NCBI RefSeq assembly: GCF_033568475.1
Contig: NW_027331831.1
Span: forward strand, 5,394,001-5,458,000
Length of the DNA: 64,000 bases
From: Henckelia pumila
Taxonomy: Eukaryota > Streptophyta > Magnoliopsida > Lamiales > Gesneriaceae
Reading direction: 5' to 3'
The position numbers and the translations under genes were made by a program. The notes under the pieces are model-generated. The model had not been told where the DNA came from, did no database searches, and saw only the letters and a program-made list of their open reading frames with translations. This document shows, piece by piece, positions 48,511 to 58,937 of this stretch (positions are counted from its first letter, which is position 1; every line of letters starts with the position of its first letter).

Positions 48511-49110
48511 GCTTTTTACTCCTCATGGAGAACACTGGTAACCCAAGGGTTGAGTAGATGCTACCCGTAGGGTAGTGCACTGTGGGTGATGTGGCGGCCC
48601 ATGATTGGTCAAAATTAGTGGGCTCCACGTGGGATCCACTAATTTTGACCAATCATGGGGTTACACGTCACCCGCAGGGTAGTGCCCTGCGGGCGGCATG
48701 TACTAAACCTAACCCAAGATAAATCTCATGACCCTGGACCACTGGAATGGCTAGAAACGATTTGATGTCTTCCACTATTTGTGCATTGGTGTTCGGACTA
48801 AATGACAGAGAAGAATCCTCAAAGTTAATAAGTTTACCCGATGCTTTCTCATAAGATCCCAGACAGTTCCTCAAAGTAGCTAGTGACGTCCTCCACTATA
48901 GCTCTGAAGAAAATTAGACTGTCGTCTGCAAAAAAAAAAAATAGGTGAGAAATAGGAGGACAAGAAAAGGCAATTTGGACTCCTGTTAAAAGTCTTCAAT
49001 TCTCCATCTCTAGAAGTGTCGATGACAGCCCATGTGCACAAAGGACAAATAAATACGGCGAAAGAGGATCCTCTTGTCTAATCTCTTTAGTTGGTATCAC
49101 ATTCCCAACA
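47850..49110 (-). pseudogene. LINE RT/RNase H fragment, 5'-truncated
   Basis: Read on the minus strand: QEDPLSPYLFVLCAHGLS (about 49080-49030), the RT active-site FADDSLIFF (near 48925), YEKASGKLINFEDSSLSFS, then after a MITE FSMRSKKLQFRYLVERINKRM and WNNKIFLIGGKETLIKSVLQ, and finally the RNase H-like tail (DTILRHVRRSTNVVAHLLA, about 48030). Wording and order are those of plant L1-type LINE second ORFs. Several frameshifts and stops, the MITE insertion and loss of the 5' part make it dead. Confidence 0.85.
48548..48709. mobile_element. MITE inside the LINE, perfect 9-bp target duplication
   Basis: The left end GGTTGAGTAGATGCTACCC and the reverse complement of the right end GGTTTAGTACATGCCGCCC are inverted repeats. 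The centre folds through attggtcaaaattagtgg and its inverse. Flanks taacccaag at 48539-48547 and 48710-48718 are identical, and removing the element rejoins the LINE frame at YLGL. Confidence 0.9.
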
Positions 49111-49154
49111 ATTTCACAATTATCATATTTATATAAATACATACACGCATATAC

Positions 49155-49157
<3 letters not shown>

Positions 49158-49229
<72 letters not shown>
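49158..49229. repeat. (TA)n microsatellite
   Basis: About 35 uninterrupted TA units. Length here is likely to be unreliable in an assembly. Confidence 0.95.
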
Positions 49230-49231
<2 letters not shown>

Positions 49232-49678
49232 TGTATCTTTCATCAATTCATCCATGAGCTAGACGAGTGATCAATGTAAAACCATTTGAACCATTTTAAA
49301 TAATGTTATAATGTTTTTTTTCGAATGATCATAGCATAGACCTTCCACTCTGTTTAATCAGGGTCCCCTCCATAAAATGTGGAAATGAAATATTGTAAAA
49401 AAAAATCCACTATCCAATTGGGTTTAACTAGACCTGGCCATGGGCCGGTTATGACCCGAACCCGACCCGAAACAGGCCCGTGGTCAACGGGCCGGTTAAC
49501 CGGATGAACGGGCTAGACCCGGAACCGGGACCGGACCCACAAATGTCCGATCCGGTCCCGATTTATTCTTTGGAAAACCGGCAACCCGGCGGGTTGGAAC
49601 CGTCCAACCCGGCGGGTTGGACACGTGGCGCCCCCATGGGCGCCCAGATGATCCACCTCCGGTGATTTGCAAGCCAAA

Positions 49679-51562
49679 TGAAAATATTGTTCAAAATGTT
49701 ACAAATTTAAACAAGGAGGTGGTTATGGAACTTTGACGCGGCATATCGAGAAAAATCATTCGGTGGAAATTGGGATTGATCGTGCTCAAACTCAAATTCT
49801 GGCATTCTCTTCTCAATCGGGTAATGAATCTCAACTATTTAAATATAACGAAGCTAGATTTAGAGAAGAAACAACTAAATTTTGTGCGGTTGAACAACTT
49901 TTTTTTAGTTGTAACGACAAATTATCTTTTGAAAATTGGCTTTCTACAAGTGCAAATCCTTTTATTAGACGTATTCCAAAAAATAGTCTCAAATGCACAA
50001 TGAAAAAGTTAGTTGTCGATCAAAAGAAAGAATTAATTAAGGAATTTTATAGTTTGAATAATAAAGTTTCTTTGTGTTCCGATATTTGAAGTGATCATTG
50101 ACAAAGTTGTTCATATATGAGTATTACATGTCATTAGATTGATAATTATTGGAACATTAAAAAAAAGTTGCTTGCATATAGATGTTTCAACGAATCACAC
50201 ACGACTCAAAATATTTCTCAACTTATATTTGTTATTTTAGAAGAATATGGTCTAACTACCAAAGTTTTTTCAATGTCTTTTGATAATGCTAGTGCAAATA
50301 CTTCTAGTATTAGTGAGCTTATTGAAATATGTAAACCATCACTAGGTGGCAAATTTTTTCATATTAGATGCACATGTCATATTTTAAATTTGTGTGTTCA
50401 AGATGGGCTAAAAAGTTTAGGCATACATATTCAACCAATTAGGAACGTTATTCATTATTTATGGACGCATCTTCAAGTTATGAAGCAATGGGAAAAATAT
50501 TGTAGAGTAAATGGTATGAAGCCTAAGCGGTTTGCACGAGATGTTCCAACTCTTTGGAATTCAACATATAAATTTTTATTATACTCTTTTTAATATAAAG
50601 ATTTATTATGTACATTTTTTCATAAATTTGTTCAAGCTCGTGATATTTATTTGTTTTCAAATCAATGGAACATATGCATTAGTATTTGTGAAATTTTAAA
50701 AGTTTTTAATGATGCTAGTGACCAATTATCCGGTATTTATTATCCTACTTCACATTTACTTTTAACACATTGTTGCAACATTGCTTGTGTTTTTCATGAA
50801 CATGTTAAATCTAATGATAATGCTTTATCTCAATGTATTCTCGTCATTAAAAGCAAAATGGGAAAAATATTTTTTCCTCATTCCTGAATTTTTTTATGTG
50901 CTTTTGTTTTAGATCCTAGACTTAAATTAGATGGTTTAAGCGACATGTTAACATTATATTATGAACCTTTGGAGCCTATTGCGGAAACGATTCCTTCTAT
51001 CTCATTGATTTTGTTTAATATTAAAAGTCATTTACTTAATATTTATAATGAATATAACATTAAATATGGTGGACAAATTGTTTCACATGAAACACAATCC
51101 ACTGCAACTAGTAATGTTACTTTTAAAATTACTAAAGCACAACTTTTATTAAGGGAACAGACGAAACGTCCACGAGGATCCTCAAGTTCCAGTCAGGAAC
51201 TTGAGAATTATTTTACCACCACTTTTGATTTTAGTGATACAGATGAGGAAAACATCGACATTTTGAGATGGTGGTCGCAAAAAACACAAATATATCCATT
51301 TTTGGCTATAATGGCAAAAGAAATTTTAGTTTGTCCGGTTTCAATAGTTGCAGTGGAGCAAGAATTTAGTATTGGAGAAAATACATTGGACGAGAGACGT
51401 TCTAGCTTAAGAGCGGAAAATTTGGAAGCCCAATGTTTGCTCAATGATTGGTCAAAAGCCGCTACTCGAACACAACATATTCAAAGTGATGAAAAAGACC
51501 AGGATGATCCCGAAGGAACATTCGGAACTACGACAGGAGGAAATGCGAGTGAAGCGGAATAA
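49679..51562 (+). pseudogene. hAT transposase with six in-frame stops and no frameshift
   Basis: One frame runs from a BED zinc finger (CSKC followed by GYGTLTRHIEKNH, about 49690-49755) through the catalytic RNase H-like region (FDNASANTSSISEL, then FHIRCTCHILNLCVQDGL with the CxxH of hAT enzymes, later FVLDPRLKL) to the C-terminal dimerisation domain (DILRWWSQKTQIYPFLAIMA, EQEFSIGENTLDERRSSL). It is interrupted at 49679, 50087, 50099, 50135, 50591 and 50885. No insertion or deletion shifts the frame. The element is non-autonomous now, but its ends look usable by a related transposase. Confidence 0.9.
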
Positions 51563-51714
51563 AATTTAATAGATATTGAAATTCTAATATATATTTATTT
51601 AATAAATGTAATATATATTTGTTATAGAGATATGAACTATTTGAGTGAGTTTATTTAAAGAATATGTCTTACAAAAAATATTTAAAAAATTTTGAAGAAC
51701 AAAAATAAGCTTAG

Positions 51715-51940
51715 GGCCTTGGAGGCTCGCCTGTGCCTCTCATATGGGTGGCCGCGCGGCTGCTGCGCAGCATTGGCGCTCTCGCGCTTCTCATTTGGGC
51801 AGTCGCGTGGATGCTGTGCAGCATTGGCGCGCCCGCTCCTTGAGCGGCGCGGTCGCTCGGCTGCTTCACAGAAAATAATGCGTAGCAGCCGCGCGGCCGC
51901 GCAGGTGATAGGCGCGGGCGCGCCACGCCTGCGCATTTAA
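51715..51940. repeat. GC-rich degenerate repeat block within the hAT element
   Basis: Strongly GC-rich in an AT-rich setting, with repeats such as tgctgcgcagcattggcgc and tgctgtgcagcattggcgc about 65 bp apart and many gcgcgg words in both orientations. All six frames appear open here only because stops need A/T. It sits between the transposase stop and the right terminal repeat. Confidence 0.7.
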
Positions 51941-52034
51941 AAAAATGGCGCAAATTTTTTTTTTTAAAATTATAAGGGTTGACCCAAATCCGTCGGTTAA
52001 CCGAACCCGGACCGTGGCCAGGTCTAGGTTTAAC

Positions 52035-52099
52035 AAGTCAAAGCCTCTCTAGAATGCTCACCTCGCATAAATTTAATTACATTATTATACTAGAAAATT
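52035..52099. other. Short unassigned interval
   Basis: Starts with the right target duplication of the hAT element. No feature is seen. Confidence 0.3.
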
Positions 52100-52675
52100 G
52101 TTTTAATATTTGTGGAGGCTAAGGTATTGTCTTTAATTCTAGCTGCAACTATTAATAACATCACCAACTACTTATTTAATTTTATTGATGTTGTGATTCA
52201 CAGCACACAATCACCTCTTTGTTTACAAGAATCACACTCGATATTCGATCACACATGCAAGAATAATAAACATCATGAGAAGAACACAATCAACACCAAG
52301 AGTTTATAGTGGTTTGGATAAATCCTACATCCACTTCTTGACCTTCATAGAGATCTTTCACTATAACCAAGAACAAGTTTACAGAGTTAAAGAGAATGCA
52401 GTTTTACAACTCAATTCCCAAAGTGTAGCGAGCAACAATACAACCGAGTCTATATATATCTCAAAATAGTCTGTCATCCTATATATCTTGAGCCAACATA
52501 AGTTGCTACATTATTCCAGCTGGTACACTCCTTATCCGTCGGTTATAAGCAGTTACCAACAAACCAATGAGTCTTGATTACCTGCAGCAACTCCCTAGAC
52601 ATTCTTGTGTATCCTCTTGGTCAATGCATATCCACACATTGGTGAGCCAACATCTACAAATCTCCACCTTGGTTC
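52100..52675 (-). mobile_element. Probable 3' LTR of the Copia fragment
   Basis: The minus strand shows a polypurine-like tract (aaggtggagat, about 52660-52670) right after the pol stop region, followed by tgtagatgttggctcacc, the usual start of a Copia 3' LTR. The far end, near 52100-52190, cannot be fixed because no second LTR is available for comparison. Confidence 0.5.
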
Positions 52676-52706
52676 ACCGATGATCTCTCAGGTCCATCAA
52701 AGCCCT

Positions 52707-53044
52707 TTACTTTGTGAAAACATCCAAATTCCCAATGTTAACCAAGTCTAAACAGTACTTAAACTTGACACTAGGAAGTGCTTTTGTCAGCATGTCTGCG
52801 GGGTTGTCCAAAGTTGAGATCTTTTCTATCCTCACTTTCCCCTGCTCCACCACATTTTTAATAAAATGCATCCTTATATCAATGTGTTTAGTCCTCTCGT
52901 GGTGCATCGGGTTTTTGGTTAGATGCAAAGCATTTTGGTTGTCACTAAATGCAGTAGCTTCCACACTTTTATTTAGCAGTTCACTTAGGATCCCTTGCAG
53001 CCAAATGGCTTTTTTTACTGCCTCAGTTGCAGCAACATACTCCG
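52707..53044 (-). pseudogene. Copia RNase H, C-terminal part
   Basis: Minus-strand frame with AFSDNQNALHLTKNPMHHER, TKHIDIRMHFIKNVVEQGKV and NPADMLTKALPSVKFKYCL, the end of a Ty1/copia polyprotein. Its upstream half lies at 55947-56236, separated by an inserted solo LTR. Confidence 0.85.
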
Positions 53045-55946
53045 TGAAACGACCCTAACTACTCGCTACTAGACTATAATTAAAATAAAGGAAAATTACG
53101 GATTTTTAAAAATTTTGCCATGACCTATTTGTAAAACAAATAAGCCCTCAAGACTCAAACAACAATTTAAATAAGGAAAGAAAATTGACTTCAAAACTTA
53201 AGTGCGTTAAACATAAACATGCAATCCTAGTAACCACCTCCCGGTTACAGCATAAAGTAAACTAAAGCATTTAAAATTAATTCCAACGATAATCATAAAC
53301 TTGCAAAAGCGGAAAAACGTACTTCAAAACATAAGCTGTAGCACAGGGAATGCACATCCTGGCTATAAATACTACAAGATCTCAAATAATGCTTCATTAT
53401 TACAAATTTGATAACTGTGCGGAAAAACATAAACTAAAAGGAAGCAACGGTCACTGGGCCTCGCACTGCCGATGGCCTCATCCCAGTAGATCACGCCCCT
53501 CCGTCTCCTCCACAAAATCCTCACCTGCAAACATTCAAGCATAGTGAGTCTAAAGACTCAACAAGCATAACTAGGATAATAACAAGGGTTTAAAATACGT
53601 GATGCAAAAACTCAACTTAAACTGTAATATGCATGAAACTAGAAAGATATAGAAATCATGCATTAATGAACTCACACTATGATAAACTTTAACTTTCATA
53701 ACATTCAACTTAGACTCATGCATAACTGAAAGACTGACATCAATGCAAAACGAGTCAACTAAAATTGTGAAACTTTAACTTTTAAACATTTCTTTACTTT
53801 TTCCTCTTAGAAATCCGATCCCTGATTTGTGACCCTCTGTTTCGATCATGATCATGGCTGCAGTGCACTATGCCGGCAAGACGACGAGATTTCTCCCGAC
53901 AAACTTAACCCCTCTATGGCAAGGAGACCGAGATGCCTCCCGATCCCACATTGCCCCTCTGTGGCAAGGGTAAACAAGATGTCTCTTGCTCCTTGTCTAA
54001 CCTCTATAACCTCTTGGTGAGTAGACCGAGGCATCCCCCGGCCTAGCAACACCCCTCTTGTCACAAACAGATCACTTCATTCAAAAATATTTGCTTTCTT
54101 TTCCCTTTTCATTTATAAAGACTCAACTCATACATTAAATGGCATGCAAACAAGTAAACTTCCTTTTTCTTTATTAAACTCAAGAACACGTCAAATGCAC
54201 ACGAATAAGAAATCTTTAAGACATGAGACTCGACTCGAAAATGTGAGTTTAAGGTGGATGAGTGGCTGCCCCTAAGTCCAAAGAAGACAACTTACCCAAA
54301 AAAATCCTCAAACTTGACTTAACTCGAGCAAGTAAACCGAAAAGCCCTTAACTTTGTCATGCCTTATCCAAAACCCGTCCCGCTTGAACCGACACTCGAA
54401 TAGGTGGTATCATCAAAAGATCAAAAGAGCAAATTTTCAAAACACAAAAATCGAACAGCCCCTATTCAAAGGAAAAAATCTGCACTTACACCCAATTTTG
54501 AAAAATCCATAACTCACTCAATTCTTATCCGAATCGAGCCTATTTTATATCGACGCGACCACAACGACACGAACTTTACTATGGTTCAGACCAAACACTG
54601 CCCAGACCTCAGACCAGCCCTGCCCTGCCCCGTGAACAGTACTGCCCTGCACCTCACACACCTCCAATTCCAACAATTCAAACACTTAGCCCACTTTCCT
54701 CAACTTATCTCCACACCAAACACCCAAACACCTCAAATAACCTCTCTTAGGACTTTTCCCAAACACTTGGGCTACACTCAATCCACACTTTCACAACACA
54801 TATCAAGAACATCAAGAATTAACCATCAAAACTCCAAAATGTTGAACAATCAATCAAGACCAATGCAAGACCATTAAATACTTCAACATCAATTAAATTT
54901 CAGCCCCTACACATGCAAAATTTCGAAATTTAGGTCCTTATACATTCTGAAAATTCGAATTTTGGCAAGAACATCCATATAAATCCATGTCATTGCACAT
55001 ATACTCAACATTAAATCACATAAACTCAACCCCATAACACATTTAGCATAATCAGCCCCTTAAATGCCCAAATTCGAAACCTTAACATCACAACATCATG
55101 CATTTTCAAAATTATTGCAAGAAGTCTTAAGGGTGGGGGTAGATATTGCTTGAATGTTAGCCCAAAGAAATAGTTACACTTGCCTTCACCAATCTACCAA
55201 CAAATTTCGAACAAGAAGAGGAGATGAGAGTGGAACTTCAACCAAACACCAAGCTAAGCACCTAGGGGAGCTTCTTCGGTGGCTGGGACGGCGGCAGGCG
55301 GCGGCAGGCACTTGGCCGAGAGGGAGCTTCAAGGGAGAAGGGAGAAGTGGGCGGCTAGGGCTAGGGTTTGGGAGTTAGGGTTTGTGTCTTGATTTTAATT
55401 GAAATGTTTTAATGATAGTGTAAATTAAAAGTGTAGTGTATTGTGTGTAGTGTTTTAAAATTTCACTTGTACTAGCAAAAGTACTACTTGTACTATTAAA
55501 ACTTTTTACCTCAAACTTTTTGCTATTTTCAAACTTCTAAATTTAAAATTTCAACTCTCAACATTTTAATTGAAATTCCACTAACCCGGATTTAATAAAA
55601 TCCTATTTTATGGAAAATTTAGGAAATAACCCAAGAAAATGATAAAATTGCTTTTTGACCCCTAAAAATTCAAAATTTGCATTTTTGGCCAAAACCCCTC
55701 TTTTACCTCTAACTTAAAATCTTAAAATTAAAAATCTTGAAAATAAACCACCGAAGCCCACCGTCGTCGCCTGCCTGGATAAAAATTACTAACTAAACAG
55801 TTCAAGGCATTTAATTCAAATAAGTCAAGCAAGGCTAACTTTAACTGAAACTTAAACAATTAACTTCAAGAAATTAAAATATAAATACTGAAAATAATTT
55901 TTTTTTTAGGCATGATTTTCAAATTTTAGAAGTTCTTGGTGCTACA
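53045..55946 (-). mobile_element. Solo LTR (about 2.9 kb), 5-bp target duplication
   Basis: On the minus strand it starts TGTAGCACCAAGAACTTC and ends GGGTCGTTTCA, so it has TG...CA ends, and it is flanked by ctccg at 53040-53044 and 55947-55951, exactly splitting a Copia frame. No gag, pol, primer-binding site or polypurine tract occurs inside. The TGTAGCACC...GTCGTTTCA wording is of the sort seen in large Ty3/gypsy (Tekay/Retand) LTRs. The open frame at 54404-54877 is low-complexity Thr/Ser/Pro/His sequence and not a gene. Confidence 0.8.
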
Positions 55947-56236
55947 CTCCGATTCTGTGGTTGATAGAGCAACAATAGGTTGTAGTGTTGCTTTTCAACT
56001 GATTGTATTTCCACCATAAGTGAAGATGTATCCAGTGGTTGATCTCCTTTTATCAAGATCACAAGCAAAGTCTGCATCCACGTACCCCACCAGTGTATCA
56101 CCCATTTCTTTATCAGTTCCAAACACCAATCCTAATGATGCTGCTCCTTTCATATACCTTAGAATCCACTTCACAACATTCCAATGTTCAGCTCCTGGCT
56201 TTGCCATAAATCTACTAACCAAGCTGGTAGCATGAG
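55947..56236 (-). pseudogene. Copia RT/RNase H junction part
   Basis: Minus-strand frame RFMAKPGAEHWNVVKWILRYM, GYVDADFACDLDKRRSTTGYI and, after a stop, PIVALSTTESE. This is the part of a Ty1/copia polyprotein directly upstream of 52707-53044. It is cut off on the other side at about 56236 by the segmental duplication. Confidence 0.85.
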
Positions 56237-56239
56237 CTT

Positions 56240-57464
56240 AAATAATATTCATGAAAATAATAATATTATCAAACAAATCACTTTCATTTATAAATAAATA
56301 TAAAAATATGATGATTGAATAATGATAATAATATTAATAATTTAAATAAATAAAATAATAATTTAATCAAGTAATAATAATATAAAAATATATCATAAAA
56401 AATAATTTTTAAATAATATTTTATTGAAGGAGAATTATTTAATAAATAAAACTCTACTAATAATAATAAATTAAGATTAAGAATTCTATTAGTTTTATGA
56501 TATCTGCAATTTTATAATACTTTCAATATTTATAATAATAATAATAATTATTATTATTTAATAATAATAGTAATAAACCTTTCAAAAAATAATAATAGTA
56601 ATATTATTATTATTATTAAATAGTAAAAAAAATTAAAAAAATGAATTTCAGTTAAGAAATTATTTGATAATTAAATATCTTCAGAGTAGATATAATCGGA
56701 TGCCTATATATTTATATATCGCTTGGTGCAGAAGTTGTCATTGTTTTGTTCACTTTTTAGTTCAAGTTTTACAAAGAATAATTTTTTTTGAATGGAAGAT
56801 CTCGTATTATTAAAATCAGCGAGTAAACAAGTTTTTAATTACAAGATCAATTAGCCAAAAAAAAAAAATTTCGCTCTCCCAAACAAAAGAGACGGGGGAG
56901 TAAATAGCAAAAGAAGCAAGCAAGTGAGCAACAACATTCGTCGACCTACGAACATGACGTAAAATAGTATCACCATCTTGCGACAATAAATATCTAATAT
57001 CAGTAGTTAGTGCTCCAAAATAGCTAAGATTCTCTTCTGGCCTCGTGACTGCTTGCACGGCAAAGAGAGAATTCGAAGTGATAAGATGAGGTCGTAGATG
57101 ACGTTCTCGAGCAGATATGAGCCATCCCTCAATCGCAGCAAGCTCCGCATAAACTATAGTCTGTGGTCACTCGATTCGTCTGACAAAACTTACATTTTCA
57201 AGTTCTTCGATATGTGTAATATTCATGGTTACGAACTACTCCACCAATGCATATGCTTCCTGCCCTCATTTGCTCCCCACCAAAATTTAGAGCATTCACG
57301 TTCAATCTCCCTGCGGATTGACTTAGGAATGCGAAAGCAGGACATTGCATATATGGGGATGACTTGAAGGACAGACTTTATTAGGGTCTCTTTGCCTCCT
57401 ATCGAAAAGATCTTGTTATTCCACTCTCGCATTCGTTTGTTAATCCTCTCGACTAGGTAATAAA
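56240..57464. repeat. Segmental duplication, copy 2
   Basis: Matches 47315-48510, including AT-rich DNA that is not part of the LINE. It joins Copia sequence on the left and is cut by the gypsy LTR on the right. It retains 20 bp missing from copy 1 and has a different sequence at about 57188-57222. Confidence 0.85.
56780..57464 (-). pseudogene. LINE RT/RNase H fragment, second copy
   Basis: Minus-strand frames LVERINKRMREWNNKIFSIG, then SKFWWGANEGRKHMHWWS-type wording (zinc-finger region) and RSTNVVAHLLASFA. Same element and same 3' end as the copy at 47850-49110. It is interrupted at 57464 by the Ty3/gypsy element; the rest presumably lies beyond the window. Confidence 0.85.
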
Positions 57465-58449
57465 TGTAGTGACCCTTACCCGGATCACCTACTAAACAGA
57501 ACTTATGCATGCAATTAACTTAATTAAACAGATATCAGAATAAAACTGCGGAAACCATAAACATTATACAATCCCAAGTAAAGGAATCTGTAATTATCCA
57601 ATAATATACAACCAAATCGAATAGCTGTATAAACCCAAACAACAGTAATAAAACCTAGACGAAGCTCCAGCTGGCCAACCACTGACTAGCCCCTCCTGGA
57701 TCCACCCTCCTCGTCCAATCGCAAACCTGCCCCATGGAATAGGGTGTCCAGAAAATACAGAGTACGAGACGTGAGCATAAAACGCTCAGTGCGAGAGTAT
57801 GAGTATATATGCATGCAAAGTGAACTCCCTATAGACTCGAGGTCAAGGATCAGATAACAGAGACAGACCGGGCCCTGGTATGTAGCACGCTGTGCCGTCG
57901 CTTCAGGAGGTGGCTCCCATACCGAGATAACTGTGGATACGCCGGACCCAAATCGATGGAAGTCCATCCACTAACAGGATAGGGTACAACCCTACTACAG
58001 ACATCTCGAAGGAGATACAGCAAGATGCAAATGAATGCAGCATAATATCATGGCATATAAATCATGCAGTCATATAATACATGCATACTCAGTCAGGATA
58101 TCTCGAACAGTACTTTCGTACCTCAAAACAGTGAAAGCTCTACCAACTCTAGGTCCACGCCTATAGTCTGCTCTACACTGCCAAATGATACTACTATCAT
58201 TAAAGTGCTCTAAAAGCCTTAACTAAGCTATTGCATACTCCTAAATATTTATAGGGAGCAAAGCTATACCTTTGTCCGTCGTTAGCCCTTTGATGTCGAT
58301 GCCTCCAGAACTTGGGCACGACTCCGCTACGACTACCGAACGCCTCTCCGACCTCCGGACCAAGCCTAAAAAGACTAGAACAGCTCCAAAAGGACTAGAA
58401 AGGAAAGGAGAACTCGGAATTGGCAAATGAAAGTGAAGCCTCGGCCTTC

Positions 58450-58457
58450 TATTTATA
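58450..58457 (-). promoter_or_regulatory. TATA box of the LTR promoter
   Basis: The minus strand reads TATAAATA in the setting gtctataaatagaagg. It lies just downstream of the palindrome array, so the LTR part from 58802 to about 58425 is U3. Confidence 0.65.
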
Positions 58458-58463
58458 GACAAC

Positions 58464-58733
58464 GATCGGAACTTCCGATCCTTGATCGGAACGTCCGAAC
58501 CTCGATCGGAACGTCCGATCCTGCCATCGGAACTTCCGAAGATCCTGATCTGCCACGTGTCAAAATATCACTTGTTGACTCCGGATAGGGGTGATCGGAG
58601 CTTCCGGTCCTGATCGGAGCTTCCGATCCAACCACACGTCATGCCTGACGTAATAACATCGGTGCCTCCGATCGCTCATCGGAGCTTCCGATCCTGTTCG
58701 GAGCTTCCGATCGTGCCTTCGGAGCTTCCGATA
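58464..58733 (-). repeat. Array of about ten ATCGGAnCnTCCGAT near-palindromes in U3
   Basis: Units such as GATCGGAACTTCCGATC (58464-58480) recur at about 58484, 58504, 58526, 58593, 58611, 58660, 58677, 58697 and 58718, with the half-sites better kept than the two central bases. They cover most of U3 immediately upstream of the TATA box. The look is that of clustered dimeric-factor binding sites. Confidence 0.8.
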
Positions 58734-58802
58734 CGTCCGATACCTAATTCAATTAATTAGTATTAATCCTTTAATTACTCAATTAGGGCACGGACTACTA
58801 CA

Positions 58803-58818
58803 TTCTCCCCCACTTAAG
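58803..58818 (-). promoter_or_regulatory. Polypurine tract
   Basis: The minus strand reads cttaagtgggggagaa directly before the 3' LTR start. It is the expected primer for plus-strand DNA synthesis. Confidence 0.8.
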
Positions 58819-58937
58819 ATATTTCGTCCTCGAAATCAGATCTTAAGTACCGAATGCAAATACAGAAATCAGAAACATTCTTTATTCAAATCAAACGTTT
58901 ACAGAGTTTGCAACTGAATACAACTTAAAGAATGAAA

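Larger units (their letters stand above)
49429..52026 (+). mobile_element. Full-length hAT-Ac transposon, 8-bp target duplication
   Basis: Terminal inverted repeats are TAGACCTGGCCATGGGCCGG on the left and, reverse complemented, TAGACCTGGCCACGGTCCGG on the right. The direct repeat ggtttaac flanks it exactly at 49421-49428 and 52027-52034. The subterminal 200 bp on the left and 60 bp on the right are rich in ccggtt/aaccgg and cccgac words, likely transposase-binding repeats. It carries one broken transposase frame and a GC-rich block near its right end. Confidence 0.92.
57465..58802 (-). repeat. 3' LTR of the chromovirus (1338 bp)
   Basis: On the minus strand it begins TGTAGTAGTCCGTGCCC right after the polypurine tract and ends GGGTCACTACA. 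Its upstream part (58464-58733) holds the palindrome array and its TATA box is at 58450-58457. Confidence 0.9.

Noticed and set aside
49158..49229. (TA)n run as an origin, attachment site or CRISPR-like array
   Set aside because: A plain microsatellite with no spacers or associated genes.
51682..51953. Overlapping open frames on both strands
   Set aside because: They exist only because the block is very GC-rich; composition is Arg/Ala/Pro repeat in every frame.
54404..54877. 157-codon plus-strand open frame
   Set aside because: It lies wholly in the solo LTR, is low-complexity Thr/Ser/Pro/His/Gln sequence, and has no domain or splice context.
58464..58733. The U3 palindrome array as a CRISPR array
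   Set aside because: Irregular spacing, palindromic units, location inside a plant LTR and no cas genes.
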